64,000 bases of DNA, taken from NCBI GenBank assembly GCA_022578965.1, contig MU400548.1:124001-188000 (forward strand), given 5' to 3'. Origin of the DNA: Xylaria sp. FL1777 (taxonomy: Eukaryota > Ascomycota > Sordariomycetes > Xylariales > Xylariaceae). Below the pieces are notes generated by a model. The model saw only the letters and a list, made by a program, of their open reading frames with translations, did no database searches and was not told the origin of the DNA. Position numbers and translations under genes: made by a program. This document shows, piece after piece, positions 1 through 10,641 of the stretch. Every line of letters begins with the position of its first letter. Within the stretch, counting starts at the first letter, position 1.

Positions 1-1790
1 CCTTTGGTACGTATCATGAATTATCAGTCGTTGTTGAGCGTCGTGGCTGATAATGTTTCCCTTAGGCCTTTTCAAGACGCGGTCAAGGCGGGCACGGGGA
101 ATATCATGTGCTCGTACAACCGCGTCAACAACTCCTATGGGTGCTCCAATAGCAAAACGCAAAATGGACTGCTGAAAACAGAACTCGGGTTCCAGGTAAT
201 TCATGTCTGATGAATTTGACCATAAAAATATTGCTGAACACTGAAAAGGGCTTCGTTGTTACCGACTGGGGTGCTCATCACGCGGGCGTCGCCACAGCTT
301 TGGCGGGACTCGATATGGTGATGCCCAGTGGAGCACCACTCTGGGCTGGCAACTTGACTACGGCCGTTAACAATGGATCTGTTCCTGAGTCTCGATTAGA
401 TGATATGGCGACTAGGTGAGGATATGGAATATCATATACAGCCTAGATGATCTTGCTAAATCTTAGCAGAATCCTCGCCACTTGGTACAAGATGAAGCAA
501 GAAGAAGGGTTCCCATCTCCCGGACTTGGCATGCCAGGCGATCTCACAGTACCCCATCAGCAGGTTATTGCAACATCACCCAGTAGCAAGGCCGTGCTCC
601 TTCAGGGTGCTATTGAGGGCCACGTTCTCCTAAAGAATGACAACGGCGCTTTACCCCTCAAGTCTCCCAAGCTGGTTTCCCTCTTCGGCTACTCTGCAAA
701 GTCCTTCGACGCTTATACGCCCGGGGGTTATGGATGGAATAACGGTGGTGAGTCGACCGCGTCTGCCCATATGCAAATCGCACCAAACGGCACCCTTATA
801 TCCGGAGGCGGTTCCGGGGCTAACCAGCCTGCGTATCTGAGTTCACCTTTCGAGGCCCTCAGCCTCCGGGCGTACGAAGACGGGACAAGTCTATGGTGGG
901 ACTTCCACAGTGGAAACCCTAAGGTCGACCGATCTTCTGACGCGTGCATCGTCGTCGGGAACGCCTTCGCCTCAGAGGGGTGGGACAGGCTGGGATTACA
1001 CGACGATTTCACCGATGCGCTGATCGCCAATGTTGCATCACAGTGCAACAACACCATCGTAGTGTTCCATAATGCAGGCGTCCGGCTGGTCGACCGGTTC
1101 GTCGAGAACCCCAATGTCACGGCTCTCATTTTCGCGCATCTCCCCGGACAAGACTCCGGGCGCGCACTGGTCTCGATACTCTACGGCGACGTCAATCCGT
1201 CGGGCAAGCTGCCGTATTCGGTCCCGCGCAACGAGTCGGACTTCGGACCCCTGAAGAACGCGACACAGCCAGACGGCATCTACGCGCTATTCCCGCAGTC
1301 GGATTTCGACGAGGGCGTCTATATCGACTATCGGGCTTTTGATGCGAAGAACATCACGCCGCGTTTTGAGTTCGGCTTCGGGCTTAGCTACACGACGTTC
1401 AGCTATTCGGATCTCATCGTCTCGCTTGCCAATGATGCGGACTTTTCTTCGTATCCTTCCAAACCCATCGTCGAAGGCGGCCGTGAGGACCTCTGGGATA
1501 CTTTGGTAACAGCCTCCGCAACAGTAACGAACACGGGGTCCGTAACCGGCGCGGAAGTCGCCCAGCTGTATGTCGGTATCCCGAATGGCCCTGTACAGCA
1601 GCTGCGCGGCTTCGTGAAGCCGGTCCTGGAGGCTGGGGAGTCGGCAGCCGTTCATTTCGACTTGACGAGGCGGGACTTGAGTACGTGGGATGTTGTCGCC
1701 CAGAATTGGCTTTTGCAAAAGGGGGAGTATCATATCTATGTCGGGTCCAGTAGTCGGAAGCTCCCCCTAGCGGCGGCTCTCCAGATTTAA
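1..1790 (+). CDS. GH3 beta-glucosidase, 5' part outside the window
   Basis: Hydrolyses terminal beta-glucosidic bonds. I read exons <1-6, 66-195, 249-415 and 470-1790; all junctions keep frame and rebuild the family block [20 protein letters not shown]. The nucleophile Asp lies in [13 protein letters not shown] just after the second intron. A GH3 C-terminal domain follows ([11 protein letters not shown], then [16 protein letters not shown]), then the fibronectin-III-like tail ([16 protein letters not shown] and REDLSTWD-like RRDLSTWDV). About 540 residues are visible; the N-terminal part of the barrel and any signal peptide are missing. Several N-x-S/T sites fit a secreted enzyme. The family is clear; the substrate (cellobiose versus other beta-glucosides) is not decided by sequence. 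It converges on the dehydrogenase at 2216. Confidence 0.93.
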
Positions 1791-2215
1791 GCATGATATG
1801 AATGGCTCTTCTTGGGGTTTCTTGGCCGTTGATATGCGTGCGAGCATATTGTATATGCCGGTAACGCTTTGCGATGCGGTGTAGTTGTCTTGGGATTACC
1901 AAAATTTAATCAAATGAATATTAAAACAGAAAGTGGCGTTTGATTCTAATTGAAAGAAACGCTTAGATTCGTTAATACCCAATATAGATTCATATCATGC
2001 AATAATGTAATTAGCGCTATGAGTCCACTACCTACCTACATCCGTAGTGAAACTCAACAGAGGCTTATGGCGGGATCTCGTGCCATGTCATGACGTCAGC
2101 TGCTCTCTTAAAAGTAATTAGACAATGACGACTAGGTTGGCAAAAAACCAAAAAGAAATTATGAACTCCGTTCTCATTCATGATTAGAACTAAATATAAC
2201 TATATCATCATGCAT
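1791..2215. other. AT-rich convergent intergenic region
   Basis: The 3' flanks of the GH3 gene and the dehydrogenase meet here. AT-rich runs are visible, but no repeat or RNA gene. Confidence 0.5.
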
Positions 2216-3267
2216 TTACCACTTTTCGACATAGGGTCGGATGTCGACCTCCCAGGTGAACCCTGAGCGATGTTGAGTATGCAAACTCCAATAAGTCTCG
2301 GCGATCTTTAACAAACGTCAGCAAATATTCAATAAAGCACTTCGAACACCACACAAAATGCAAGCTTACCGAATCAGCACTGATCTTGCCGTCTGGTGCA
2401 CCGCCGTTGACACCAGTGTACGCCTCAGTCCTCGGCCCAGTGATAACACCGTCGATGATGGCGTGTGCGACATGCACACCTTTGGGCCCGTACTCACGCG
2501 CAATGGACTGCGCCAAAGCCCTCTTTGCCCATTTCCCGGCGGCGAATGTCGAGAATTTGGCGGACCCCTTCACCGAGGCCGTGGCGCCCGTGACGATGAG
2601 CGAGGGCGGGTGTGGTGAAGTGCTCACGGAGTCCTCAAGTAATGGTAAAGTCTTTTGTGCGAAGTTGAAGAATCCTCGACTATTAATTCACCTATTAGGA
2701 TCGCAATTTGTACATATATATAATATATGCTCCTAAAGTAAAAACAGAATGGGGACCGTCTCAAGTGAAACACGCACATATTTACATCGATACTCGCCTC
2801 GAGAACCTGGGGATCAATCTCGACGAACGGGGTAGGCTTTAAACCTGCCGAGGCGTTATAGATGGCGGCGGCGAGCTTGTGGTCCGGCAGTGCCTTGGCG
2901 ATGGCCTCGAAAGCGGCATCTATCGAGGCACGGTCGCCTGCGTCAGCGTTGATGCCAATCGCTTTACCGCCGGCATCGTTAATCGCCTTCACACTACTCT
3001 CGTAGGTGGCAGGGGTTCGCGCAAGGAGGACAACCGGGTATTCCTTTGCGAATCGGGCTGCTACAGACCCGCCTTATATTCCCGGTACGTGAGCTTAGGT
3101 TACGATGTCCATAGTCAAATTACAATGTTGTAGAAATAAATAGGTGGTACTAGGTAGGTATATACCATCATAATATGAATGAACACCAGGGCGGGTTGTG
3201 GGGTCAGTAGGTACTTACCTGTGCCTCCGCCTGCTCCGATAATGACTGCGTAGAACTTGGATGACAT
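2216..3267 (-). CDS. atypical short-chain dehydrogenase/reductase (SDR)
   Basis: Exons on the minus strand are 3267-3219, 3072-2778, 2679-2370 and 2305-2216; lengths 49, 295, 310 and 90 close one frame of 248 codons plus a stop. The protein begins MSSKFYAVIIGAGGGTGGSV, a Rossmann glycine motif, and contains AIYNASAG (the NAG-like motif) and IVTGATASVKGS (active-site Ser region). Where the family has YxxxK it reads FSTFAAGKWAKRALAQ, so the general-base Tyr is Phe. The rest of the fold is intact, including PKGVHVAHAIIDG and a Trp-rich C-terminus. This variant is known to me from fungal and bacterial SDR-like proteins, but I know of no assigned reaction. It could bind NAD(P) without normal redox activity. 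The intron 2 acceptor was chosen because it restores FFNFAQKTLPLL. Confidence 0.88.
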
Positions 3268-4513
3268 GATGTTTACTTGCTGGCTTTGCTGCCTTTAGGT
3301 GTTCGAAGAGAGAAAGTGTGTGTGTGTGTGAGTTGGGGAATATAAACAGGATGGAAACGATGGAAAATGTAGATGATGAGCAGACAGTATCTTCCGGCTT
3401 TGGAGGAGACTATGACGACTTAAATAGATAATCCTTAGACGTTCTTATGCAAGCACCACAATTGATTGATCATGTAAGTGAGCCCGGCGTCTTCTACTGC
3501 GTACCAACTACAATACCAACTGCGTCCCTACAACAGCAGCAGCCTATTTAGCGGACTTAGGGGTTCCTGTATGTTCCCTGCATTATTAATGGCTGCTGAG
3601 AAACCAACCCCGCAGTGTCTGGCGACTTACATCTCGCCCAGGTTGACCTAAGCTTGCGACGCAATCACGACATTCGACGCGAGGAATGGCGGATTTGTAA
3701 TCGCATTTGGACGTGTCGTGAACTCAGTATTACAATATTGGCTCACGACGCAGGTCAATGTGCACTGTCCGTCGCAACTTTGTGCTGGAGATGGTGATTT
3801 GTGATTACTGAACTTTAGCAGCGAGTAGGAATAAAGTTAGTGGCTACTCTTATTAACTAGTACATAACCTACCTAACCTACATACAAGTACATAACCTAC
3901 CTAACCTACATACAAGTACATAACCTACCTAACCTACATACATAGGTAGCTACATATATCTAATTCTCTGCCACAGTCTACAGATGGATTGATTATACAA
4001 CTCGTTCATATGGTCGAATTCGAATTACAGTGCTTCTATATCGTAAATTAAGAGCGAGAACAGACCATAAAGAGCAGACGGGTTTTTACTACGGACAAAC
4101 AGAGCCGTGTTGAATGCAACTAAAACCGTTCCTACTATAACTTTCCCATACTATGTACCCTATCCTACCCTACAAACAATCAGACACTTCATCCCGTCTC
4201 GTATAGTATCATTGGCAATAAGAAACGCCCGGGGATGGGCTCGCTACAGTTATCAGCTAAGAAGACCGTAGTCCCTCAGTCACCAGCTGTCACTCCGTTC
4301 TTGCAATCTGCGAAATAGCCTAGGATAGCTGCTAATAGCACTTCTGCTGCACTGGAATGAAATGAGCCACAGGTCTTTAAGAAGATTAAAAACTACATCT
4401 CGGCTTTTAGAAAGTTTTTTCTGTGCAATTATCATTGCATAATGTCCGTTCTCATGCGTTGAAGCTGGTACATCTATGATGACTCTCTACTCTATAATGC
4501 GTCAGGATGTCAG
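3268..4513. other. intergenic region with tandem repeat
   Basis: This holds the upstream flank of the SDR gene (including a short TG run near 3318) and the 3' flank of the M24 gene. Apart from the 28-bp array at 3858-3942 I see no gene. A 60-codon open frame at 3615-3797 has no recognisable features. Confidence 0.5.
3858..3942. repeat. 28-bp tandem repeat, three copies
   Basis: Three head-to-tail copies of a 28-bp unit that starts near AAGTACATAACC and contains CCTACCTAACCTACATAC; copies two and three are almost identical. It is built from the TACCTA motif scattered through the intergenic DNA of this window. Confidence 0.9.
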
Positions 4514-5297
4514 TCAATCAACAGTGAGTAGCTGCTCAAAAAACCCCCCTATCTGCTTCTCGCGGTCGACAAGATGGATCTCTAAAATCCAATGTCGCGG
4601 TCGGCCGTCCTTGCCAAGGGATTTCATGCGCTCCTGGTTCCCCTCCGTGATGTACAAGGTCTTCTTGTCATTGGGGATTCGCTCATGCGGGAATGAACCG
4701 ATTAAATGACCCGCTATCGCACCACCAAATTCCCATCCCTCGAGTTCCGCTGTGCGACGCGCGATGGCGTAGAGTTCGTCTCCCGTCATATCGTTGTTTT
4801 TATCGAATTGCGATTTGACATCCCTCCAGACAGGCTCGAGAGCATCGCGCAGCTTCTTCTTTGCCGGATCGTCGCCAAGGACATACTACGATGTTTGGGG
4901 TGAACAACTGCCATTTAACAGGTATCTATGTAGAGACGAAGCTCCGAGAATGACTCACGGTGCGGCCGAAATCAGCCTCCCAGGCTTCGAATACGGGCCC
5001 AAGGTCGACGAAGAGGATGTCGTCGGCCTCAATGATACGGTCGGGTGGGTTTTCGCTGTATGGCTTTAAAGTGTTGGGCCCGCTGCGAACAACCCGTTTG
5101 TGCCAATGCGTTTTAATACCGTGTCGACGGGCGCCGAGCTCATGGATCTCCTTGCTGAGCTCCTTTTCGCTCACTCCGGCCCGAATCAGATCCGTCGCGA
5201 TCTCGTCAAACAACTGCAGTGCCTTGGTCTGCGCGTCCAAGAGCGAGGCCGCCCGCTGCTGCTCTTCCGTATTCGAGACCTCTGACATGTTGTGCAA
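4514..5297 (-). CDS. M24-fold metallopeptidase (creatinase/aminopeptidase type)
   Basis: Exons 5297-4959 and 4885-4514 join in phase 0 to give 236 residues. The pita-bread fold is recognisable with candidate metal ligands in order: the two Asp of DDILFVDLGPVFEAWEADFG, His in GHLIGSFPHE, Glu in HWILEIHLVD and a last Glu in GGFFEQLL. The N-terminal creatinase lobe of long Xaa-Pro peptidases is absent, so this is a short, catalytic-domain-only form. Such proteins split N-terminal residues, act on small amides, or bind without catalysis; the sequence does not decide which. Two nearby starts (MHNM or MSEV, 5288) are possible. No secretion signal is seen, so it is probably cytosolic. Confidence 0.85.
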
Positions 5298-6404
5298 GTA
5301 TCATATGATGGGACACTACAATACCCCAATGATCGCCTGGGGCTCCTAGTCTTTCAGTTCGTGAAAATAATAAGTGTACTCCGTAGAAAGGAGCTTTACA
5401 TACTATTACCTACCCCGCAATGTAATCGGAGCTGGTTTGACATAGCGGGTCAATTAAACTGAGTCAAATGTAAGCTATCGGACGAGTTCGGCATCAGCTC
5501 TGACTACAGCATCGGTTATCGTACCTAGAAGGTACCTAGTTCATATATTTTAAGCTTGGTTATGAACATGTGTGTCTATGGAACGACCATAATTTAGAAT
5601 CCTATTTATAGTGACGAAGATCTTTACACGAGGACCTTCCTCGTTTCACCCCTCAACTGTCTCGTTCCAGATTCTAGTCGGTCTCGCAAGGTCTTTCGGC
5701 GAGGGCACGGATGAAGACGGCCGAACGGTGATTAGTTTCACTGAGTGACATAAGCTTCACGGTCCCCTGCGTGGAGCGCAACAGCACCCGCTAAGCAGCG
5801 GCCTCCCTACTAGGCTATTCTTCCAACTAGAATTTGGACACCCGGGACAACAACCTCTGATAGTTTCCCTATGAATAATCGTCAGACCATACGGGATTGC
5901 GCAGTTTAACTCTCCCAAGGTTAGAATGTAGTTATAAAAGTTAAGACTTGCAGAGCAGCCGGGAACCAGGTGGTGTCATCGGCTCAAAGTCGATGTTGTG
6001 CGAAAAGGCCTGGCCAGCCTTTAGGTATTTTGACCCAAACCCATCCTTCAGTCGATATCCTGTTTGGACGCGCTCGGGAAATGCAGCATACCCGTGCTGT
6101 CGCCAAGATTCGGTGACCCTTTGTTGAGCGGGGCCGGGTACTACCTACAGCCCGCCCGCAGGAGCCAGTTTAGCCACGCCGGAGGTTAGAATGGCAGATT
6201 ATATGGATAACCTCTCCCTTGCGCACATTACATTACTTACTATGTACCTAGGTATGTAGTTAACTCACATAAATACTTAGAAGGTTCACTAACGCGACTA
6301 CGTTGATTGAAGGTTCCAAATTCCTATATTCATGAATGTCTATAAACTCGAGATCCAGGCAACACCATTGTTACAGATGTACAGCCGCCGCTGAAATCAA
6401 TAAT
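5298..6404. other. intergenic, no gene seen
   Basis: Upstream flank of the M24 gene and 3' flank of the DUF6590 gene. There are short TACCTA motifs and no open frame with family features. Confidence 0.5.
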
Positions 6405-7478
6405 CTAACTATTGAACAGATTCATAAGCTCAAGTAGCCGAGTCTTGGAATCGCTCTCATCTTCAAGCTCACCTTCTATTGTGGCTGGTGAGTCGTAACG
6501 ATGAGAGTAGAACTCGGTGAGCTTGACGCTCGACTTCCCTGAAACGATTTTCCTGCAAACATCAGGGTTGCTAACCGCGAGTAGCCTTGTATGAATACCT
6601 TCAGGCGGTGGTGGATATCGATCGGCTGCATCCCGGATGCTTACGTATTCTGTGACAAAATCCTTACCTTCAAGGCCGCGGCCATTGTGCGTGTAAATGG
6701 GAAGACAAGTGCAATGCTCGCCAAACACTTTGACGACAATCATTTTACGGTACTTGCTATGTACGACGCCGAATGGTGTTGCTGTATTGTAAGGATCCGT
6801 TGCGGAGACCCATCTTGTATCGTCCGTGCTGGCTGTGTGATGGGGAGCACTGAAGATGACCCCGACGCCGTAGCTCGCGGCTGAGTGTACTGCGTCAGAA
6901 TGCCGGAGTGAAGCTGAATTACCTCCGTACATCAAGCTCTCGGCAAGCCCCCAGCTTTTCAGTGCTTTCGCTTTCTGCATGGAGAATTCCTTCCCTTCGA
7001 TGCGTAATGCTCGTGACCGTGGATTTGGGGGAGCTGGCCACTCACCTTGTTGCAAAGTCTTAATCCTGTCGTTGTAGTCATCAAGCTCGTTTTGTAAGGT
7101 GGAACCTAAATCAGAAAATGCGATGCTAGATGCTGGTGACAGAAGTGAGGTACGATTTGAGTCAAATGAATCCAAAGACCTTACATCATCAACTTTCTCT
7201 GTGCAGGCTCTCATGAGGCTTGAATCGCGATGTTCCTGTCTTCGTCGATGACGTGCGATGAAATCTCGGCGCCTCTTGTGAAGCAGTACCCTACTATAGT
7301 GATCATGATCTAGCTTGGGACTCCATCTGTCAATATACTCCCCTTCTTTCTCTACTCTGTCGGTTCTGCGCGAGAATCGTGATGGAGTATTTAACGGTGA
7401 TGGTATCGACCGCCTCGGCCGCGGTTGTGATTCGTAAAAGCCCATGATCGATGTTGGTGAAAGGAATAAGGATAACAA
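6405..7478 (-). CDS. DUF6590-domain protein
   Basis: A single-exon frame of 357 residues. The N-terminal half is basic and Ser/Arg-rich with low complexity (repeated RRRDFIARHRRR-like stretches), probably disordered. The C-terminal half (about residues 200-320) reads as the fungal DUF6590 fold: YGVGVIFSAPHH, then TPFGVVHSKYRKMIVVKVF, CTCLPIYTHNGRGLEGKDF and EYVSIRDAADRYPPPPEG. This domain is widespread and expanded in ascomycetes, often at the end of disordered proteins; its function is unknown. An internal Met (MGFYESQ, 7445) is an alternative start. No signal peptide or membrane segment is visible. No functional link to the neighbours can be claimed. Confidence 0.8.
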   Translation of the reverse strand: MLSLFLSPTSIMGFYESQPRPRRSIPSPLNTPSRFSRRTDRVEKEGEYIDRWSPKLDHDHYSRVLLHKRRRDFIARHRRRQEHRDSSLMRACTEKVDDVRSLDSFDSNRTSLLSPASSIAFSDLGSTLQNELDDYNDRIKTLQQGEWPAPPNPRSRALRIEGKEFSMQKAKALKSWGLAESLMYGGNSASLRHSDAVHSAASYGVGVIFSAPHHTASTDDTRWVSATDPYNTATPFGVVHSKYRKMIVVKVFGEHCTCLPIYTHNGRGLEGKDFVTEYVSIRDAADRYPPPPEGIHTRLLAVSNPDVCRKIVSGKSSVKLTEFYSHRYDSPATIEGELEDESDSKTRLLELMNLFNS

Positions 7479-7918
7479 TGCAAAGAAATTCTCGTTAGAA
7501 ATAGTAAAACTGCGTGTCTCCCTTTCTTTAGTAAATATCTCCGATAGTACGTTTGACTATTTAAGCGAGGAAAAATTGCCAGATTCACCGGCGCACACGA
7601 TCAATTTATAGGAAAAGGTCTATGACCATGGAAATACGTTGTTAGTATAACATAAAGGTCATAAAGGAGACAGTACAAACGGCTCTTTCACTCGTAAGAT
7701 TCAACAGCCAACTTGTATTTGAACTGAGACAAGGCCTTTAATCATAGCAAAAGAACTCTTTATTCTCTATTCTATCGATTTCACCTTAAAGGAAGACGAA
7801 ATGTCCAGTATAGAGAGGTAAGAGTTACTGTAGAAGAGAGCACTCGGGTTATGAAGTGGCTAAAGACATTAAAAAAGCCGATAGTAGAATGTAAGTATGA
7901 AGCCCTAGTAAGCTCATC
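7479..7918. other. intergenic, no gene seen
   Basis: AT-rich spacer between the DUF6590 start and the sulfatase 3' end. No repeat or RNA gene is recognised. Confidence 0.5.
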
Positions 7919-9739
7919 TCATATTGCTGAGACATGTCGCTGGAAGCGAGGGATGACCTTGGTAAACTTCTGCGGGTCATCCCGTGCGCCGTCCTTCCAA
8001 TACTCGTACTCGATCCATGCGTTCTCCGGCATCTGCTCCTCCATCGCCGCTATCCAGTTGCCCAGATCAGGTGATAGCGGGATGACGCCTGTTTCAAGGA
8101 CATAGATATCCCAGAGCTTGATAAGCTCCTTCAGCCTCTCCGGCTCCTGCTCTGCGAGGTCGTGTACTTCGCCCGGGTCCTTGGCTAGGTTGTAAAGTTG
8201 CCAGCGCTCTGGCCCCTTCGGCTTCGGGATGAAGACGATCTTCCAGTCTCCGCGACGGCAAGCCGCTCGTCCGCACGTCTCCCACCCGTTAATGAAGTCT
8301 TTTTCGTGAATCGTGTCGGCTTTCTTCGCTAGGTACGGAACCATGGACTTGCCGCGCATAGGCACAACCTCGCGTCCTTGGTATGTCGGTGCTGGATGTG
8401 TCACGCCCGCCATGTCTAAGATGGTCGGTGCAAGGTCCATCACCGTCGCGAATTGATGGGTTATGCTCCCTCCTGAGACTTGACCGCTAAAGGACGCCGG
8501 AGGTTTCATCATGTAAGGAACGCGTACACCACCCTCAGTCGTGTAGGCCTTGTATAGCCTGCTCGGCGCAGTGGCAGCCTGCGCCCATCTTGGGCCGTAC
8601 CAGATAAAGGAATCCCCGTTTCCTAGATTATCGATGTGGTTGTTGTAGTATTTCTGCAAGTGCTGTAGCATGCTGCTTTGAACGATCGGGTACGCCTCGT
8701 AAGCAGCGCCCTCGGCACCATTGTCGGAAAGGAAGCAGATAAAGGTATTGTCGAGCTCGCCAATCTCCTCAAGATACTTCGTGATCTTACCGACGTTCAC
8801 ATCAATAGCCTCGACCATGCCGGCGAAACATTCCATAGCCCGACATGAATTTGCGCGTTCCACGTCGCTTAGTTCATCCCATTCCTTCACCTCGTCGGCT
8901 ACTACAGGGTGAGGTTCAACATCTTGAGCCACCATACCAAGATCCTTGAGACGTTGTAGTCGCTTCTGACGGAGAGCCTCCGGACCCTCATCGTACACAC
9001 CGCGATACTTCTGTATATACTCCTGGGGCGCTTGCAGTGGCCAGTGAGGTGCAGTGAATGGGAGGTAGCCGAAGAACGGTCGATCATCCCCACCCTCCTT
9101 CCAGTCCTTTAGATATTGCAGCATCTTGTCGCCATACCCATGGGAGGAGTACCATCCGTCCGGGAGCTTCTTGACATACTCACCATCCTCGCTGTGCAGT
9201 GCAATGAAGCTCATAGTCATGAATTCAGGAATTTTGTCTGCGCCCTCGAGCTGGGGTTCGTACGCGTAGTGATTGCTACAGGCCGGAAGATGGGCAAAGC
9301 TTCGCTCGAACCCCCTCACTTTTGGACTGCGCTCAGGAGTTAAGCCCAAGTGCCACTTGCCTGACATTAACGTGTGATAGCCCGCGTCACGAAGCAACTC
9401 GGGGAGCGCAACCACTCTCTCATTCAAGTAACCCTCGTAGCCGGGCATACCACGTTGGACAGAAGTCGACATGGTTCCATTGGGGTCGTTCTGCCCCGAG
9501 ACATTGGTCCATTCGATCAGGTTGCCGAGCCCGGCAATGTGGTGATCGGTCCCTGTCATGATCATGGCTCGCGAGGGAGAGCATGCTGCCGCAGCATGGA
9601 AGTCTGTAAACAAGATGCTGTCCTTTGCCAACTTGTCAAGATTCGGAGTGTTGATTTCACCTCCGAAAGGGCCAATGTCAGAGAACCCCAGGTCATCAGC
9701 GAGGATGATGAGGAAGTTAGGTCTCTTTCCAGGTGCCAT
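7919..9739 (-). CDS. sulfatase, AtsA-like, cysteine type
   Basis: An intronless frame of 606 residues. The N-terminus has the sulfatase metal site (NFLIILADDLGFSDIGPFGG, Asp15/Asp16). Cys53 lies in AAACSPSR, the C-x-P-S-R motif whose Cys is oxidised to formylglycine, followed by TGTDHH and SGKWHLG. A second metal region is FLSDNGAEG. Length and motif order resemble bacterial AtsA-type aryl/alkylsulfatases, which hydrolyse sulfate esters. No signal peptide is visible, so it is likely intracellular. It is transcribed away from an MFS transporter across a 0.9-kb spacer, so import and desulfation could be coupled. Sulfur scavenging and desulfation of imported sugars are both possible. The absence of introns beside intron-rich genes may hint at transfer from bacteria. 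Confidence 0.94.
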   Translation of the reverse strand: MAPGKRPNFLIILADDLGFSDIGPFGGEINTPNLDKLAKDSILFTDFHAAAACSPSRAMIMTGTDHHIAGLGNLIEWTNVSGQNDPNGTMSTSVQRGMPGYEGYLNERVVALPELLRDAGYHTLMSGKWHLGLTPERSPKVRGFERSFAHLPACSNHYAYEPQLEGADKIPEFMTMSFIALHSEDGEYVKKLPDGWYSSHGYGDKMLQYLKDWKEGGDDRPFFGYLPFTAPHWPLQAPQEYIQKYRGVYDEGPEALRQKRLQRLKDLGMVAQDVEPHPVVADEVKEWDELSDVERANSCRAMECFAGMVEAIDVNVGKITKYLEEIGELDNTFICFLSDNGAEGAAYEAYPIVQSSMLQHLQKYYNNHIDNLGNGDSFIWYGPRWAQAATAPSRLYKAYTTEGGVRVPYMMKPPASFSGQVSGGSITHQFATVMDLAPTILDMAGVTHPAPTYQGREVVPMRGKSMVPYLAKKADTIHEKDFINGWETCGRAACRRGDWKIVFIPKPKGPERWQLYNLAKDPGEVHDLAEQEPERLKELIKLWDIYVLETGVIPLSPDLGNWIAAMEEQMPENAWIEYEYWKDGARDDPQKFTKVIPRFQRHVSAI

Positions 9740-10641
9740 GGCTCACGATGCTAGAGGTTCACCTTTGTACCAAGATGTTCTCGAGTTTGAAAATAAGACA
9801 GACTGGGGCGTTTCTCTGCAAACGACATGCAATTACAACCAGTAGTAAAGATGATGAAGGAGGAAAAATAAACTTCGGGGGAAAACCTCCCCAAGACACC
9901 AATGCTACCAAGCAATCCGTGGATAGAAGCTCAAAGTAAAACCCCCTCCGGTCAACCATGACCCCCATGCAACTTCATGACCCCACAGTGACGGTGTCCC
10001 ATTCGATACTATAATAGCTTACGTTCCCATCCGAACGGTGGTCTGAGAAGCGAAAGCCAATGAACGCCAGAGGACGCCGAGAACTCCGCATATGAACACG
10101 TGGGTGGATCATCCGGTAACTGTCCGATGCCCCAGTTTTGGACCCCTATCATAGCCACTTGAGTGGTAAAGCAGGGTTATCTTTAAGTAAGTTGAACGTG
10201 GATTTCAGTCTAAATGCTCGTCAGTAGCTCGATTCTAAAGTCAAGGATTTCTACTCTAAATTAGAGGGAAAATAAAACAACGCTTACTTTCATCACGCGT
10301 TCGGTCGGAGGCTTGTGAGCTGAGGCCTCGTCGACAGCTCGGTCGCCGTCGACGATGATTGGACACGGTTGGAACTCTTGGCGTGGGTCATTTCCCCAAC
10401 TTTCGGGGATCGGTAGCTGAGATGTTTTATTGGACGAACTGCCGGTGACGTGATTTTGGGTACTTGTTGTTCAACGTCCTGGAAACCCTGTTGAATGATT
10501 CTGACCGACCTAGTAAGGATCAAAATGAAGTTGATCTCTGCTCCTCTAAATTTCTATAAATTGGAGGAGGGGGCTCGGCCGGACTCTTAGCTTCGCCTGC
10601 CCAGCGACGACTGCGACGGAAGATCAATAGCCATCGCCGAG
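9740..10641. promoter_or_regulatory. divergent promoter, sulfatase / sugar transporter
   Basis: The 0.9-kb spacer separates two divergent starts. A palindromic CACGTG lies at 10097-10102, a site type bound by bHLH/bZIP regulators, including sulfur-pathway ones in fungi. TATAAATT lies at 10555-10562, 80 bases before the transporter start. The assignment to regulators is inference. Confidence 0.45.
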
